From 66-474 sp035695065 (GTDB taxonomy: Bacteria > Pseudomonadota > Gammaproteobacteria > Xanthomonadales > Rhodanobacteraceae), in contig DASSEW010000007.1 of the NCBI GenBank assembly GCA_035695065.1, forward strand, positions 56,453-120,452: DNA of 64,000 nt, written 5' to 3'. Below, piece after piece: positions 6,978 through 15,514 of the stretch. Numbering within the stretch: position 1 is the first letter of the stretch; every line of letters starts with the position of its first letter. The notes below the pieces were generated by a model, which worked only from the letters and a program-made list of their open reading frames with translations, did not search any database and had not been told where the DNA came from. Position numbers and translations under genes: made by a program.

Positions 6978-8831
6978 TCAATGCACCGCGCAGAAGCAAT
7001 AGGAATAAATCTCCGGCTTCCCCGCCTGCGCGTGCTGCAGCAATTTCAGTTCCGGCGCGGTCTGCAGGACTTCGCCCGGCACCTGCGCCAGCCATGAAGG
7101 CAGGCGCACGCCGAGCGAGGCGAGGACGTGCGCGCCATTGCTCTCGCCGAAGTTCATCAGGAATTTCTGGAAGGCGCCGAGCGGCTTCTCGACGTAGCGC
7201 AACGTGTAGTCGTTGCCGAGGTGCGCATCCTGCGCGGCCAGCGCGATCGCATCGTGCAGGCCGCCGAGCTGGTCCACCAGCCCGCGCTGCAGCGCCTGCG
7301 CGCCGGTCCAGACACGACCCTGCGCGATCGCGTTGATGTCGGCGAAACTCTTGCCGCGCGCCTGCGCCACGCCACCGACGAAATCACGGTAGCCCTTGTC
7401 GATCGTGGCCTGGATCATCAGGCCGAGATTCGGATCCAGCGGCCGGCGGACATCGAACGCGCCGGCGATCGGGGTCGTGCCGACACCGCCGGTGTGGATG
7501 CCGAGCTTGTCCAGCCCATTGGGGACGGTGAAGAACAGGCCGAAGATGCCGATCGAGCCGGTGATGGTGTCGGGCTCGGCGAAGATGCGATCGGCATCCA
7601 TCGAGATCCAGTAGCCGCCACTCGCCGCCATGTCGCCCATCGAGACGATCACCGGTTTGCCGGCTTCGCGCGCGAGCTGCACTTCGCGGCGGATTTCCTC
7701 GGCCGCGTAGACTTCGCCGCCGGGCGAATCCACCCGCAGCACGATCGCGCGCACGTTGCGGTCTGCGCGCGCAGCGCGGATCAGCGCAGCGGTGGATTCG
7801 CCGCCGATGGTGCCGGGCGGCTGCTTGCCGCCGACGATCTCGCCTTCGGCCACGATCACCGCGACGGTCGGTTTGCCGAAGCCATCCGGGTGGATCTGCG
7901 CAAGATAGCCATCCATGTCCACGCCGCGAAAACCCGTGCCATGCTCGGCCGGCGCGCCCAGCTTCTGCATCAGCTTGACCACCTGTTCGCGCGTCGCAAG
8001 TCCATCCACCAGGTGCAGTTTCAGCGCGAGCTGCGCGCTGTCGCCGTTCGCCGCCTGCGTTTCCTGCGGAAGATTGTCGATGTCCGCGCGCAGCACGTTA
8101 GGATCGATGCCGCGCAGCTTGCCGACTTCGGCGAGCCACGTGTCCCACATTCCGCCCAGCCAGTACTTGTCGGCTTCCAGTGACGCGGGCGACGGCGCAT
8201 CCAGGATGAAAGGCTCGGCGGCGGACTTGAATTCGCCGACGCGGAACAGGTGCGCATCCACGCCGAGCTTGTCGAGCAGATCCTTGTAGTAGCTGCGGTA
8301 GTTGGACAGGCCGGTGATCATCAGCGCGCCCTGCGGATCGAGCAGGATTTTGTCGGCGTGCGCGGCCAGCAGGTACTGGCCCTGGTCCATGCCGGCGCTC
8401 CACACGAACACCTGCTTGCCGGCGGCGCGGAAACGATCCAGCGCCGCGCCGACTTCCTCGAGCGCACCGAAGCCGCCCGGCTGCAGGCGATCCGGCTGCA
8501 GCAGTATGCGCTGGATGCGGTTGTCCTTCGCCGCTGCATTGATCGCGCGCACCAGATCGCGCACCTGCACCTGCCCGGTCTGCTCGCCGGACATGCGCGC
8601 CAGCGCGCGGCTCGCGGGATCAATGCTGTACTGCTCGACCAGTTGTCCGTCGGGCTTCAGCAACAACGCGCTGTTGGATTCCACGTTCGGCAGGTGCGGA
8701 TTCAGCGCGATCAGGATCAACGCGAGGATGAAGAAGAAGATCACGTTGATGATCACCAGCCGCACGATGTTGATCGCGCGGCCGATGGTGCGCAGGCCGT
8801 GCCAGAATCCGCCGGTGGTTTGCGTGGCCAT
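6978..8831 (-). CDS. sppA: Signal peptide peptidase SppA, 67 kDa type
   Basis: 617-residue inner-membrane serine protease that digests signal peptides released by leader peptidase. One N-terminal membrane anchor (about residues 22-43) precedes two tandem S49 domains. The catalytic lysine is in GEFKSAAE (Lys202) in the first domain and the nucleophile is Ser404 in MAASGGYW in the second, the same arrangement as the E. coli enzyme (Lys209/Ser409), so it is the long, duplicated form. It is transcribed after the MATE exporter with a 50-base gap, and its stop abuts the start of the GIY-YIG-like gene without truncating a recognisable domain. Confidence 0.95.
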   Translation of the reverse strand: MATQTTGGFWHGLRTIGRAINIVRLVIINVIFFFILALILIALNPHLPNVESNSALLLKPDGQLVEQYSIDPASRALARMSGEQTGQVQVRDLVRAINAAAKDNRIQRILLQPDRLQPGGFGALEEVGAALDRFRAAGKQVFVWSAGMDQGQYLLAAHADKILLDPQGALMITGLSNYRSYYKDLLDKLGVDAHLFRVGEFKSAAEPFILDAPSPASLEADKYWLGGMWDTWLAEVGKLRGIDPNVLRADIDNLPQETQAANGDSAQLALKLHLVDGLATREQVVKLMQKLGAPAEHGTGFRGVDMDGYLAQIHPDGFGKPTVAVIVAEGEIVGGKQPPGTIGGESTAALIRAARADRNVRAIVLRVDSPGGEVYAAEEIRREVQLAREAGKPVIVSMGDMAASGGYWISMDADRIFAEPDTITGSIGIFGLFFTVPNGLDKLGIHTGGVGTTPIAGAFDVRRPLDPNLGLMIQATIDKGYRDFVGGVAQARGKSFADINAIAQGRVWTGAQALQRGLVDQLGGLHDAIALAAQDAHLGNDYTLRYVEKPLGAFQKFLMNFGESNGAHVLASLGVRLPSWLAQVPGEVLQTAPELKLLQHAQAGKPEIYSYCFCAVH

Positions 8832-8881
8832 GCTTCAGATCCTTTTGCCGACGATCAGCGTAGCGGAGCGCGCGGATTACG

Positions 8882-10267
8882 TCACGGAGCCGGCGCGGGC
8901 GCCGACGTACGTTTCCAGGTTCCGTTCCGCGCCAGGCGCGTGAAGCGCGCCGACAGCAGCAGCGCCGCGGCGTACAGGCCCGCGCTCAAGCCGATCCACA
9001 TGCCGGGCGTGCGCCAGCCGGCGTGGAACGCGAGCACGTAGCCGACCGGCATGCCGATGCCCCAGTAGGCGAGCACCGTGATGAACATCGGCAGGCGCGT
9101 GTCCTTCAGGCCGCGCAATGCGCCGTTCGACGCCACCTGGATGCCGTCGGCGAACTGGAATGCACCGGCCAGCATCAGCAGGTGCGCGGCCAGCGCCGTC
9201 ACCGCGGGCGCCCCGGTGTAGAGCCGCGCGATCCAGTACGGAATGCCGAGCATCAGGGCGGAGGCGATCGCCTGCGTGATGAAAGTCAGCGCGATGCCGC
9301 TGAAGCCTGCGTAGCGAACGCCGGCCGGATCGTTGCGGCCCGCGGCATTGCCGACGCGCACCGTGATCGCGAGCGCAAGTCCCAGCGGCACCATGAAGGT
9401 GATCGAGGCGAAATTGATCGCGATCTGGTGCGCCGCCGCCGCGGTGGTGCCGAAGCGGCTGATCAGCAGCGCGGCGATCGAGAACATGCCCGCTTCCATC
9501 AGCAGGGTCACGCCCATCGGCACGCCGATGTGCAGCAGCCCGAAAATCGCGCGCAGGTCAGGACGTTCGAAGCGCGCAAACAGGTGCAGCTCGCGATAGC
9601 GCGGCGACAGGCGCACATAAGTTGCGAACGCGAACACCTGCAACCACAGCACGATCGCGTTGGCGATGCCGCTGCCCTGCGCGCCCAGCGCGGGCAATCC
9701 GAACTTGCCGTAAATCAGCACGTAACCGAGCGGAGCCAGCGCGCACAGGCCGGTGAAGCCGAAGAACATGGTCGGCCGCGTCCAGCTCATGCCTTCGGAC
9801 AATCCACGCAAGCTGTAGTAGAAGCACACCGCCGGCGCGCCCCAGCTCAAGGCGTGCAGGAACTTCTGCACGTCCGGCAACAATTCCGGGTCTACACCGA
9901 GCAGGTTCAGCAGCGGACCGGCATGGCGCACGCCGAACCACAACAGCACGCCGAGCGTGGCGGCCAGTATCAGTGCCTGCCGGAACAGCGGCCCGATTTC
10001 GTGCCTGGCCGCGGCACCATCGAGATGCGCGACCGAAGGCGGCAGCGCCATCATCACGCCGATCGCGCACACCAGCGCCAGCAGCCACACGTTGGCGCCG
10101 ACCGCGACGGACGCGAGCGTGTGCGCGTTGTAGTGGCCGGCCAGCACCACGTCCACTGCGTTCATGCCGATCGAGGACAACTGTCCTGCGATCAGTGGCA
10201 GCGCGAGCTTCAAGGTGGCACGGGTTTCGCGCGCGTAGCGCGCGCGGTCAATGGCTAGAATGCGCAT
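8882..10267 (-). CDS. MATE family multidrug exporter (NorM/MdtK-like)
   Basis: 461 residues with about 12 membrane segments, the MATE length. The N terminus contains LALPLIAGQLSSIGMNAVDVVLAGHYN, typical of the family, and the central part RFGTTAAAAHQIAINFASITFMVPLGLALA is the duplicated equivalent at the start of the second half. It should export cationic drugs or dyes by sodium or proton antiport. The C terminus is basic. It diverges from the DUF3667 gene with only 24 bases between start codons, so their promoters must overlap one another or the coding regions. Confidence 0.92.
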   Translation of the reverse strand: MRILAIDRARYARETRATLKLALPLIAGQLSSIGMNAVDVVLAGHYNAHTLASVAVGANVWLLALVCAIGVMMALPPSVAHLDGAAARHEIGPLFRQALILAATLGVLLWFGVRHAGPLLNLLGVDPELLPDVQKFLHALSWGAPAVCFYYSLRGLSEGMSWTRPTMFFGFTGLCALAPLGYVLIYGKFGLPALGAQGSGIANAIVLWLQVFAFATYVRLSPRYRELHLFARFERPDLRAIFGLLHIGVPMGVTLLMEAGMFSIAALLISRFGTTAAAAHQIAINFASITFMVPLGLALAITVRVGNAAGRNDPAGVRYAGFSGIALTFITQAIASALMLGIPYWIARLYTGAPAVTALAAHLLMLAGAFQFADGIQVASNGALRGLKDTRLPMFITVLAYWGIGMPVGYVLAFHAGWRTPGMWIGLSAGLYAAALLLSARFTRLARNGTWKRTSAPAPAP

Positions 10268-10291
10268 CGGAATCCATCAGGTCAGGCCGGC

Positions 10292-11500
10292 ATGGTAACC
10301 AAACCGCAATCCCTTACGCCGCCCGTGCAGGGCCCGGTGTGCGCCAATTGCGGCGCGCCGCTGTATGGCGAGTACTGCTACGCCTGCGGCCAGCCGGTGA
10401 AGGGATTGATCCGGCATCTCTCCGGCGTGCTGGGCGACGTGTTCGACACCGTGCTGAACATCGATTCGCGCGTGATCCGCACCCTGCCCGCGTTGTACCT
10501 GAAGCCCGGATTCCTTTCGCGCGAATACTTCGCCGGCCGGCGCATGCGCTACGTCACGCCGTTCCGGCTGATGTTCTTCCTCGCCCTGATCGCGTTCTTC
10601 GTGATGCAGGTGGCGTTCGACAGCAGCACGAACTTCGGTCATTTCGGCAACGACAAACCTTCGGCGAACAGCTTCCAGCAGGCCCACACGCAGGCCGAGG
10701 TGGCCGCACAGGAGAAACAGGCGCTGGACAAGATCAATGCGGATCTCGAAAACCCGCACCTGCCCTCGATCGCGCGCGAAAGCCTGGTGATGGCGCGCGA
10801 CAAGGTGAAGCGTGACGCGGGACAGCGCATGGCCGATCTGCAACGCACGACCGCAGTGGCGGCCGGCGCAACCGCCACGCCCGCGCCGGCGGGAACCGTG
10901 GTCAGGCCCGCCGGCAAGGGCGACCTGAACCTGTTCGACGACACCTGGGATCAAAAGCGCGATCAGGTGCACGTGACTTGGTTGCCCGGGTTTGCCAACG
11001 ACTGGATCAACCGTGCCGGCCAGCGCATGCACGACAACGTGACCGCGATGCGGCACGGCACGCCGGAGGCGCGGCGCGCGGCCGTGCAGCGGCTGGTCGG
11101 CGGCGCACTCTCGGTGCTGCCGCAGACCATGTTCGTGCTGCTGCCGTTGTTCGCACTGATCCTGAAGGTGTTCTACATCTTCAGGCGGCGCCTCTACATG
11201 GAACACCTGATCGTGGCGCTGCACAGCCACGCGTTCATTTTCCTCTCGATCCTGGTGTTGTTCGCATTGGGTGCGCTCGGAAGCCTCTCGCAAAGCGCGT
11301 GGCTGAATGTCCCGGTGGGCCTCGCCACCGCCGCGGCGTGGATCTGGCTGTTCGTGTACCTGTGGCTGATGCAGAAGCGCATCTACGGCCAAGGCTGGTT
11401 CTTCACGACCGTCAAGTACTGGTGCGTCGGCATCTGCTACAGCGTGCTGCTCTCGTTTTCCATCGGCATGGCCTTCCTGCTGAGCCTGGCGCAGGCATGA
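10292..11500 (+). CDS. DUF3667 zinc-ribbon membrane protein
   Basis: 402 residues. An N-terminal zinc ribbon (CANCGAPLYGEYCYACGQ, two CxxC pairs) is followed by the DUF3667 motif region (LNIDSRVIRTLPAL, PGFLSREYFAGRR, YVTPFRLMFFLALI). The first membrane segment is near residue 95; a soluble helical, Gln/Lys-rich region of about 160 residues follows, then three to four C-terminal membrane segments. The role of the family is not known. The gene ends with an ATGA overlap with the DUF4286 gene, so the two are probably translated together. Confidence 0.85.
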   Translation: MVTKPQSLTPPVQGPVCANCGAPLYGEYCYACGQPVKGLIRHLSGVLGDVFDTVLNIDSRVIRTLPALYLKPGFLSREYFAGRRMRYVTPFRLMFFLALIAFFVMQVAFDSSTNFGHFGNDKPSANSFQQAHTQAEVAAQEKQALDKINADLENPHLPSIARESLVMARDKVKRDAGQRMADLQRTTAVAAGATATPAPAGTVVRPAGKGDLNLFDDTWDQKRDQVHVTWLPGFANDWINRAGQRMHDNVTAMRHGTPEARRAAVQRLVGGALSVLPQTMFVLLPLFALILKVFYIFRRRLYMEHLIVALHSHAFIFLSILVLFALGALGSLSQSAWLNVPVGLATAAAWIWLFVYLWLMQKRIYGQGWFFTTVKYWCVGICYSVLLSFSIGMAFLLSLAQA

Positions 11501-11802
11501 TCGTTTACGTCGTCAACCTGGAGGTCGAGATCGCGATCGCGGGCGAGTACCTGGCCTGGCTGCGCGCGCACGCCGAAGAGATTTTGGGCCTGCCCGGATT
11601 CCTCGGCGCGGAAATTTTCGAGCGGCTGGAGCCGGTGCCCGAATCCGGGCGCGCGGGCTTCTCGGTGCATTACCGGCTGCGCGATCGCGCCGCATTCGAC
11701 GCCTACCTGCGCGACCACGCGCCGCGCCTGCGCGAGGCCGGTCTGCGCGCTTTCGGCGAGCGCGTACGCGCCAGCCGCGGCCTGCTGAAAGCGGCCGGAT
11801 GA
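11497..11802 (+). CDS. DUF4286 family protein
   Basis: 101 residues, a small ferredoxin-like alpha/beta protein. Features are MIVYVVNLEVEIAIAGEYL, a FLGAEIFERLE strand and YRLRDRAAFDAYLRDHAPRLR, as in DUF4286. Function unknown. The ATG overlaps the DUF3667 stop (ATGA at 11497-11500), indicating translational coupling. No terminator with a U-run is visible just after it, although AT-rich sequence (AAATTTTTT) begins directly downstream. Confidence 0.8.
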   Translation: MIVYVVNLEVEIAIAGEYLAWLRAHAEEILGLPGFLGAEIFERLEPVPESGRAGFSVHYRLRDRAAFDAYLRDHAPRLREAGLRAFGERVRASRGLLKAAG

Positions 11803-12142
11803 AATTTTTTCAGCACGCGCCTGGGTTTTGTGCACAGCATCAACGCAGCGTGACGACCGCGCGCCTGAATTCCTCCATGCCCGCCGCGGCGGCGCCGCGT
11901 CGGATTTCCAAGTGGCTGATGCGCGGCCCAAAATTTTTTGTGGTTAAAGTTTCGCCAAGGCGTCGTCGGGCGTGCCGGCATGCGCGTTCGCACGCACTCT
12001 GTCTCCAGCCTTCCACAACGTTATCCACACGCATTGTGGATAAGGGTGAAATCCTTACGCTGCCCGCAACTTGCACAGCGTTGTTTCACGGTCAGGCAAC
12101 AATCGCGCGCAACTCACGCGCGCGAAGTCGGGAGGCGTGCAC
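11803..12142. other. 340-base intergenic region upstream of priA
   Basis: No convincing gene: open frames exist on both strands but none has a ribosome-binding site, family motif or sensible composition. The region has two AT-rich patches (about 11804-11812 and 11930-11950) unlike the surroundings, and the DnaA-box palindrome described separately. It should contain the priA promoter; I cannot identify it with confidence. Confidence 0.6.
12021..12043. promoter_or_regulatory. Two perfect DnaA boxes in inverted orientation
   Basis: TTATCCACA on the plus strand (12021-12029) and its exact reverse complement TGTGGATAA (12035-12043), separated by five bases, form a 9-base perfect inverted repeat 100 bases upstream of the priA start. 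Both match the E. coli consensus DnaA box exactly. Binding is inferred; it could alternatively act as a hairpin. Confidence 0.65.
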
Positions 12143-14323
12143 GTGAATACGTTGGCGCGCATCGCGCTGCCCGCACCCCTGCCGCGGCTGTTCGATTACA
12201 TGCCGATGCACGATCGCGTGTTGCCGCCGACCGGTTCGCGCGTCGAAATTCCATTCGGTCGCGCACGGCGCGTCGGCATCGTGGTCGCGCACGTCGAATC
12301 TTCCGACGTGCCGCGGGAACAACTGAAACCCGTGTTGCGCGTGTTGGATGAGGCGCCGCTGTTCACTTCCGAACTGCTGGCCAGCCTGTCGCGCGCGAGC
12401 GACTACTGGTGCGGTTCCATCGGCGAAGTGCTGTTCGGTGCATTGCCCTCGTGGTTGCGCGAAGACAAGCCGCTGCCGCGCGCCGACGACGAGGCCTGGC
12501 AGCTCACGCAGGCGGGGCACAGCGCGCGCGATGCACGCAGCCGGCGTGGTTCGTCCGCGCAGTTGCTGCAGTTTCTTGCCGAAGCGCCACAGCGCAGCGG
12601 CGATCTGGATGCACTGCTGCCGGGCTGGCGCGCCGCGGCGCGGCGGTTGCGCGATGCCGGGTTGATCGAATGCGTGTCGCTGCCGGTTTCGAACGCGTGG
12701 AAGGCCAGGCCGCACGTTCATGCCCTGACCGACGACCAACGTGATGCCGCCGAATCCATGCTTGCAGCGAAGCCGGGCTTTCGCACATGGCTGCTGGAAG
12801 GCGTGACCGGCAGCGGCAAGACCGAGGTGTACCTCGAACTGATCGAACGCGCGCTGCGCGAAGGCAAGCAAAGCCTGGTGCTGGTGCCGGAAATCGGGCT
12901 GGTGCCGCAGATGCTGCGTCGCCTGCGCGCGCGCTTCGATGCGCCGATTGCTTTGCTGCACTCCAATCTCGCCGAGGGCGACCGCGCGCGGGCCTGGCTC
13001 GCCGCATTGAATGGTGAAGCCGCGATCGTGCTCGGCACGCGCTCGGCCGCGTTCGCGCCGCTGGCGAAGCCGGGCCTGATCGTGGTGGACGAGGAGCACG
13101 ACAGTTCCTACAAGCAACAGGAAGGCAGCTTCCGTTACCACGCGCGCGATTTCGCGCTGATGCGCGCGCAGGCGCTGGACATCCCGATCGTGCTCGGCAG
13201 CGCCACGCCTTCGCTGGAATCGCTGGCGAACGTGGAAGCCGGCCGTTACACGCGTGTTGCGCTTCGCGCACGCGTGCACGCGCGACCGGCATCGCCGGTG
13301 CACGTGCTCGATCTGCGCGGCCTGAAAATGCAGCACGGCCTGTCGCCCGCGCTGCTGCAAGCGCTGGACGCGTGCATCGCACGCGGCGGGCAGGCGCTGG
13401 TTTTCAAGAACCGGCGCGGCTATGCGCCGGTACTGCTGTGCCACGCCTGTGGCTGGCACGCGGGGTGTCCGCGCTGCGAACGACCACTCACCGTGCATCG
13501 CGGGCGCGCGCGGCTGATCTGCCATCACTGCGGCTACGCGCAGGCATCGCCGCAGCAATGCCCGAACTGCGGGACCCAGGCCCTCACGCCGCAAGGCCAA
13601 GGCACCGAGCGACTGGAAGAAGCCTTGCAGGCGCGCTATCCGAACGTTCCGGTATTGCGCGTGGATCGCGAGAGCACGCGCCGGCGCGATGCGTTCGAGA
13701 AGCTGCTGGATCAACTCGCCGACGGCAAGCCGGCGATCGTGGTCGGCACGCAGATGCTGGCCAAGGGCCATGATCTTCCCAACCTCACCACCGTCGCGAT
13801 CGTCGGCGTGGACGAGGGGCTGCACAGCGTGGATTTCCATGCCGGTGAGAAGCTCGCGCAACTGATCGTGCAGGTCGCCGGGCGCGCCGGGCGCGCGGAC
13901 AAGCCGGGCGAAGTCTGGCTGCAGACCCACGAGCCCGAACATCCGCTGCTTACCACGTTGTTGCGCGGCGGCTATCCGGCCGCGGCCACGCAGCAGCTCG
14001 GCGAGCGCCGCGCCTCCGGCCTGCCGCCGTATGCGCACATGGCGCTGCTGCGCGCGGAAGCAAACGATCGCGCCACGCTGGATCGATTCCTCGAAGCTGC
14101 GCTCGCTGCATTTCCGGCCAACGAGCACGTGCAGATCAACGGCCCGCTGCCCGCGCCGATGCCGCTGCGCGCCGGCCGCCATCGCGCGCAGCTGCTGGTG
14201 GAATCCACGCAGCGCGCGCCGCTGCGGCACGCGCTCTCAACCTGGTGGATGCAGCTCCACGAACTGCCGCAGGCGCGAACTCTGCGCTGGTCGCTGGATG
14301 CGGATCCGGTGGATGTTTATTGA
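12143..14323 (+). CDS. priA: Primosomal protein N' (replication restart helicase PriA)
   Basis: 726 residues, close to E. coli PriA (732). It is the SF2 3'-to-5' DNA helicase that recognises stalled or repaired forks and reloads the replisome. The N-terminal DNA-binding domain begins ARIALPAPLPRLFDY; Walker A is GVTGSGKTEVY; the DEAH-type box is VVDEEHDSSYKQQEGSF; the two zinc sites are CHACGW, CPRCER, CHHCGY and CPNCG; motif VI is VAGRAGRADKPG. A GTG start is chosen because GGAGG lies seven bases upstream and homology starts there. An upstream ATG in frame exists without homology. The gene stands alone, with DnaA boxes in its upstream region. Confidence 0.96.
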   Translation: MNTLARIALPAPLPRLFDYMPMHDRVLPPTGSRVEIPFGRARRVGIVVAHVESSDVPREQLKPVLRVLDEAPLFTSELLASLSRASDYWCGSIGEVLFGALPSWLREDKPLPRADDEAWQLTQAGHSARDARSRRGSSAQLLQFLAEAPQRSGDLDALLPGWRAAARRLRDAGLIECVSLPVSNAWKARPHVHALTDDQRDAAESMLAAKPGFRTWLLEGVTGSGKTEVYLELIERALREGKQSLVLVPEIGLVPQMLRRLRARFDAPIALLHSNLAEGDRARAWLAALNGEAAIVLGTRSAAFAPLAKPGLIVVDEEHDSSYKQQEGSFRYHARDFALMRAQALDIPIVLGSATPSLESLANVEAGRYTRVALRARVHARPASPVHVLDLRGLKMQHGLSPALLQALDACIARGGQALVFKNRRGYAPVLLCHACGWHAGCPRCERPLTVHRGRARLICHHCGYAQASPQQCPNCGTQALTPQGQGTERLEEALQARYPNVPVLRVDRESTRRRDAFEKLLDQLADGKPAIVVGTQMLAKGHDLPNLTTVAIVGVDEGLHSVDFHAGEKLAQLIVQVAGRAGRADKPGEVWLQTHEPEHPLLTTLLRGGYPAAATQQLGERRASGLPPYAHMALLRAEANDRATLDRFLEAALAAFPANEHVQINGPLPAPMPLRAGRHRAQLLVESTQRAPLRHALSTWWMQLHELPQARTLRWSLDADPVDVY

Positions 14324-14357
14324 CGAGCGACAGTCATGAGTGGAAAGTTGAAACTCA

Positions 14358-14452
14358 CGAAAGTCGAAAGTCGAAAATCGAAAGCCGGAAAAACAAGAGC
14401 CGCGTTCCGCGGCTCTTCGACTTTCAACTCTCGATTCCCGACTTTCGGCTTC
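14358..14452. repeat. Inverted heptamer arrays around the priA/rpoH terminator
   Basis: Four tandem heptamers (CGAAAGT, CGAAAGT, CGAAAAT, CGAAAGC) at 14358-14385, and five related heptamers on the other strand (CGACTTT, CAACTCT, CGATTCC, CGACTTT, CGGCTTC) at 14418-14452, flank a terminator hairpin. The right array runs into the rpoH stop codon. Confidence 0.6.
14388..14417 (-). terminator. Rho-independent terminator of rpoH
   Basis: A 10-base perfect stem (AAGAGCCGCG / CGCGGCTCTT, three-base loop) at 14395-14417; in the rpoH direction it is followed by GTTTTTCC. It could also stop priA transcripts, though the U-run is only on the rpoH side. Confidence 0.8.
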
Positions 14453-15312
14453 TACGCTTCGAAAACCATCCGCATCTTCTTCATCGCATTCGATTCGAGT
14501 TGGCGGATGCGCTCGGCGGAGACGCCGTAGTCGTCTGCAAGTTCCTGCAGCGTCGCCTTGTCTTCGGCCAGCCAGCGTCGGCGGATGATGTCCTGGGTCC
14601 GCTCGTCGAGCTTGCCCATCGCGCGTTCCAGCGTGCCGAGCTGGTCGGCTTCCTCGTCCGCGTCCGCCACGGACAGATACGGGTCCGCGCCGTGATCTTC
14701 CAGATACGCCACCGGCGCGGGCGGCGCGTGCTCGTCGTCCTCGTCGGCCGGCGCGTCGAAGCCGACGTCGCGGCCGGACAGGCGCGATTCCATTTCGCGC
14801 ACGGTGGTTTCCGGCACGCCCAGATCCTTGGCGACGGCGCGCACTTCCTCCGCGTTCAACCAGCCCAGCCGCTTCTTGGACTTGCGCAGGTTGAAGAAGA
14901 GTTTGCGCTGCGCCTTGGTGGTGGCGACTTTCACGATGCGCCAGTTGCGCAGGATGAATTCGTGCATCTCGGCACGAATCCAGTGCACCGCGAAGCTGAC
15001 CAGGCGCACGCCCTGGTCCGGGTCGAAACGCTTCACCGCCTTCATCAGGCCGATGTTGCCTTCCTGGATCAGGTCGCCCAGTTGCAGGCCGTAACCGTTG
15101 TAGCCGCGCGCGACGTGCACCACGAAACGCAGGTGCGACATCACCAGCTCGCGCGCCGCGTCGAGGTCTTCCTCATCGCGATAGCGCACGGCCAGTTCGT
15201 GTTCCTGCTCGGCCGTGAGCACCGGAATGCGATGCACCGCACCGATATACGAGTCGAGACTGCCGGCCGCGGTGGGGATCGGCAGATTGCTGGTCACCAA
15301 GGCTTCGGACAT
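14452..15312 (-). CDS. rpoH: RNA polymerase sigma-32 (heat-shock sigma factor)
   Basis: 286 residues. Directs RNA polymerase to heat-shock promoters. Region 2 contains DLIQEGNIGLMKAVKRFDP and SFAVHWIRAEMHEFI, the RpoH box QRKLFFNLR separates it from other sigma-70 members, and region 4 ends with the helix-turn-helix LQELADDYGVSAERIRQLE. The start at 15310-15312 is fixed by GGAGGG about ten bases upstream; an in-frame ATG 14 codons earlier lies in the leader. A clean sigma70-type promoter and a structured leader precede it. In E. coli rpoH directly follows ftsX; here ung and a receiver protein lie between. Confidence 0.97.
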   Translation of the reverse strand: MSEALVTSNLPIPTAAGSLDSYIGAVHRIPVLTAEQEHELAVRYRDEEDLDAARELVMSHLRFVVHVARGYNGYGLQLGDLIQEGNIGLMKAVKRFDPDQGVRLVSFAVHWIRAEMHEFILRNWRIVKVATTKAQRKLFFNLRKSKKRLGWLNAEEVRAVAKDLGVPETTVREMESRLSGRDVGFDAPADEDDEHAPPAPVAYLEDHGADPYLSVADADEEADQLGTLERAMGKLDERTQDIIRRRWLAEDKATLQELADDYGVSAERIRQLESNAMKKMRMVFEA

Positions 15313-15337
15313 CAGGTATTCCCTCCGGAACTCATTA

Positions 15338-15367
15338 GTTTGGCATTCCGTCATTGGAGTGCCAAAC
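15338..15367 (-). promoter_or_regulatory. Leader hairpin of rpoH
   Basis: Arms GTTTGGCATTCC and GGAGTGCCAAAC (12 bases, one mismatch, six-base loop) lie between the promoter and the ribosome-binding site (15321-15326) of rpoH. A second perfect six-base stem (CGCCTG/CAGGCG) lies at 15391-15407. The leader could be a thermosensor or a protein-binding operator; this is inference. Confidence 0.55.
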
Positions 15368-15411
15368 CGGCCGGCGGTTCATCAGTTCACCGCCTGCCGT
15401 TCAGGCGAATA

Positions 15412-15439
15412 ATTATACTGATTCGTACAGGAATTGCAA
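15412..15439 (-). promoter_or_regulatory. Sigma70-type promoter of rpoH
   Basis: On the minus strand TTGCAA (15434-15439) and a perfect TATAAT (15412-15417) are 16 bases apart, about 95 bases upstream of the rpoH start codon. Confidence 0.75.
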
Positions 15440-15484
15440 CGGTACTTCTAACCCAGGCCGAGAGCGGCCTTGGGCGGAAGCGAC

Positions 15485-15514
15485 CACGGAGCTCTTCGCC
15501 ATGGATGGCAGCTT
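15485..15514. repeat. 30-base dispersed repeat, family D, copy 1
   Basis: Nearly identical (one mismatch, inverted) to 44547-44576. It touches the ung stop codon. A small stem AGGCCG-AGAG-CGGCCT lies just beyond at 15456-15471 and may help end ung transcripts. Confidence 0.7.

Noticed and set aside
12021..12043. The DnaA-box palindrome as a chromosomal origin
   Set aside because: No dnaA, dnaN or gidA gene, AT-rich unwinding element or box cluster is nearby, and only two boxes are seen.
11840..12076. A small minus-strand frame in the priA upstream region
   Set aside because: No ribosome-binding site, no recognisable motif, and it overlaps the DnaA-box palindrome.
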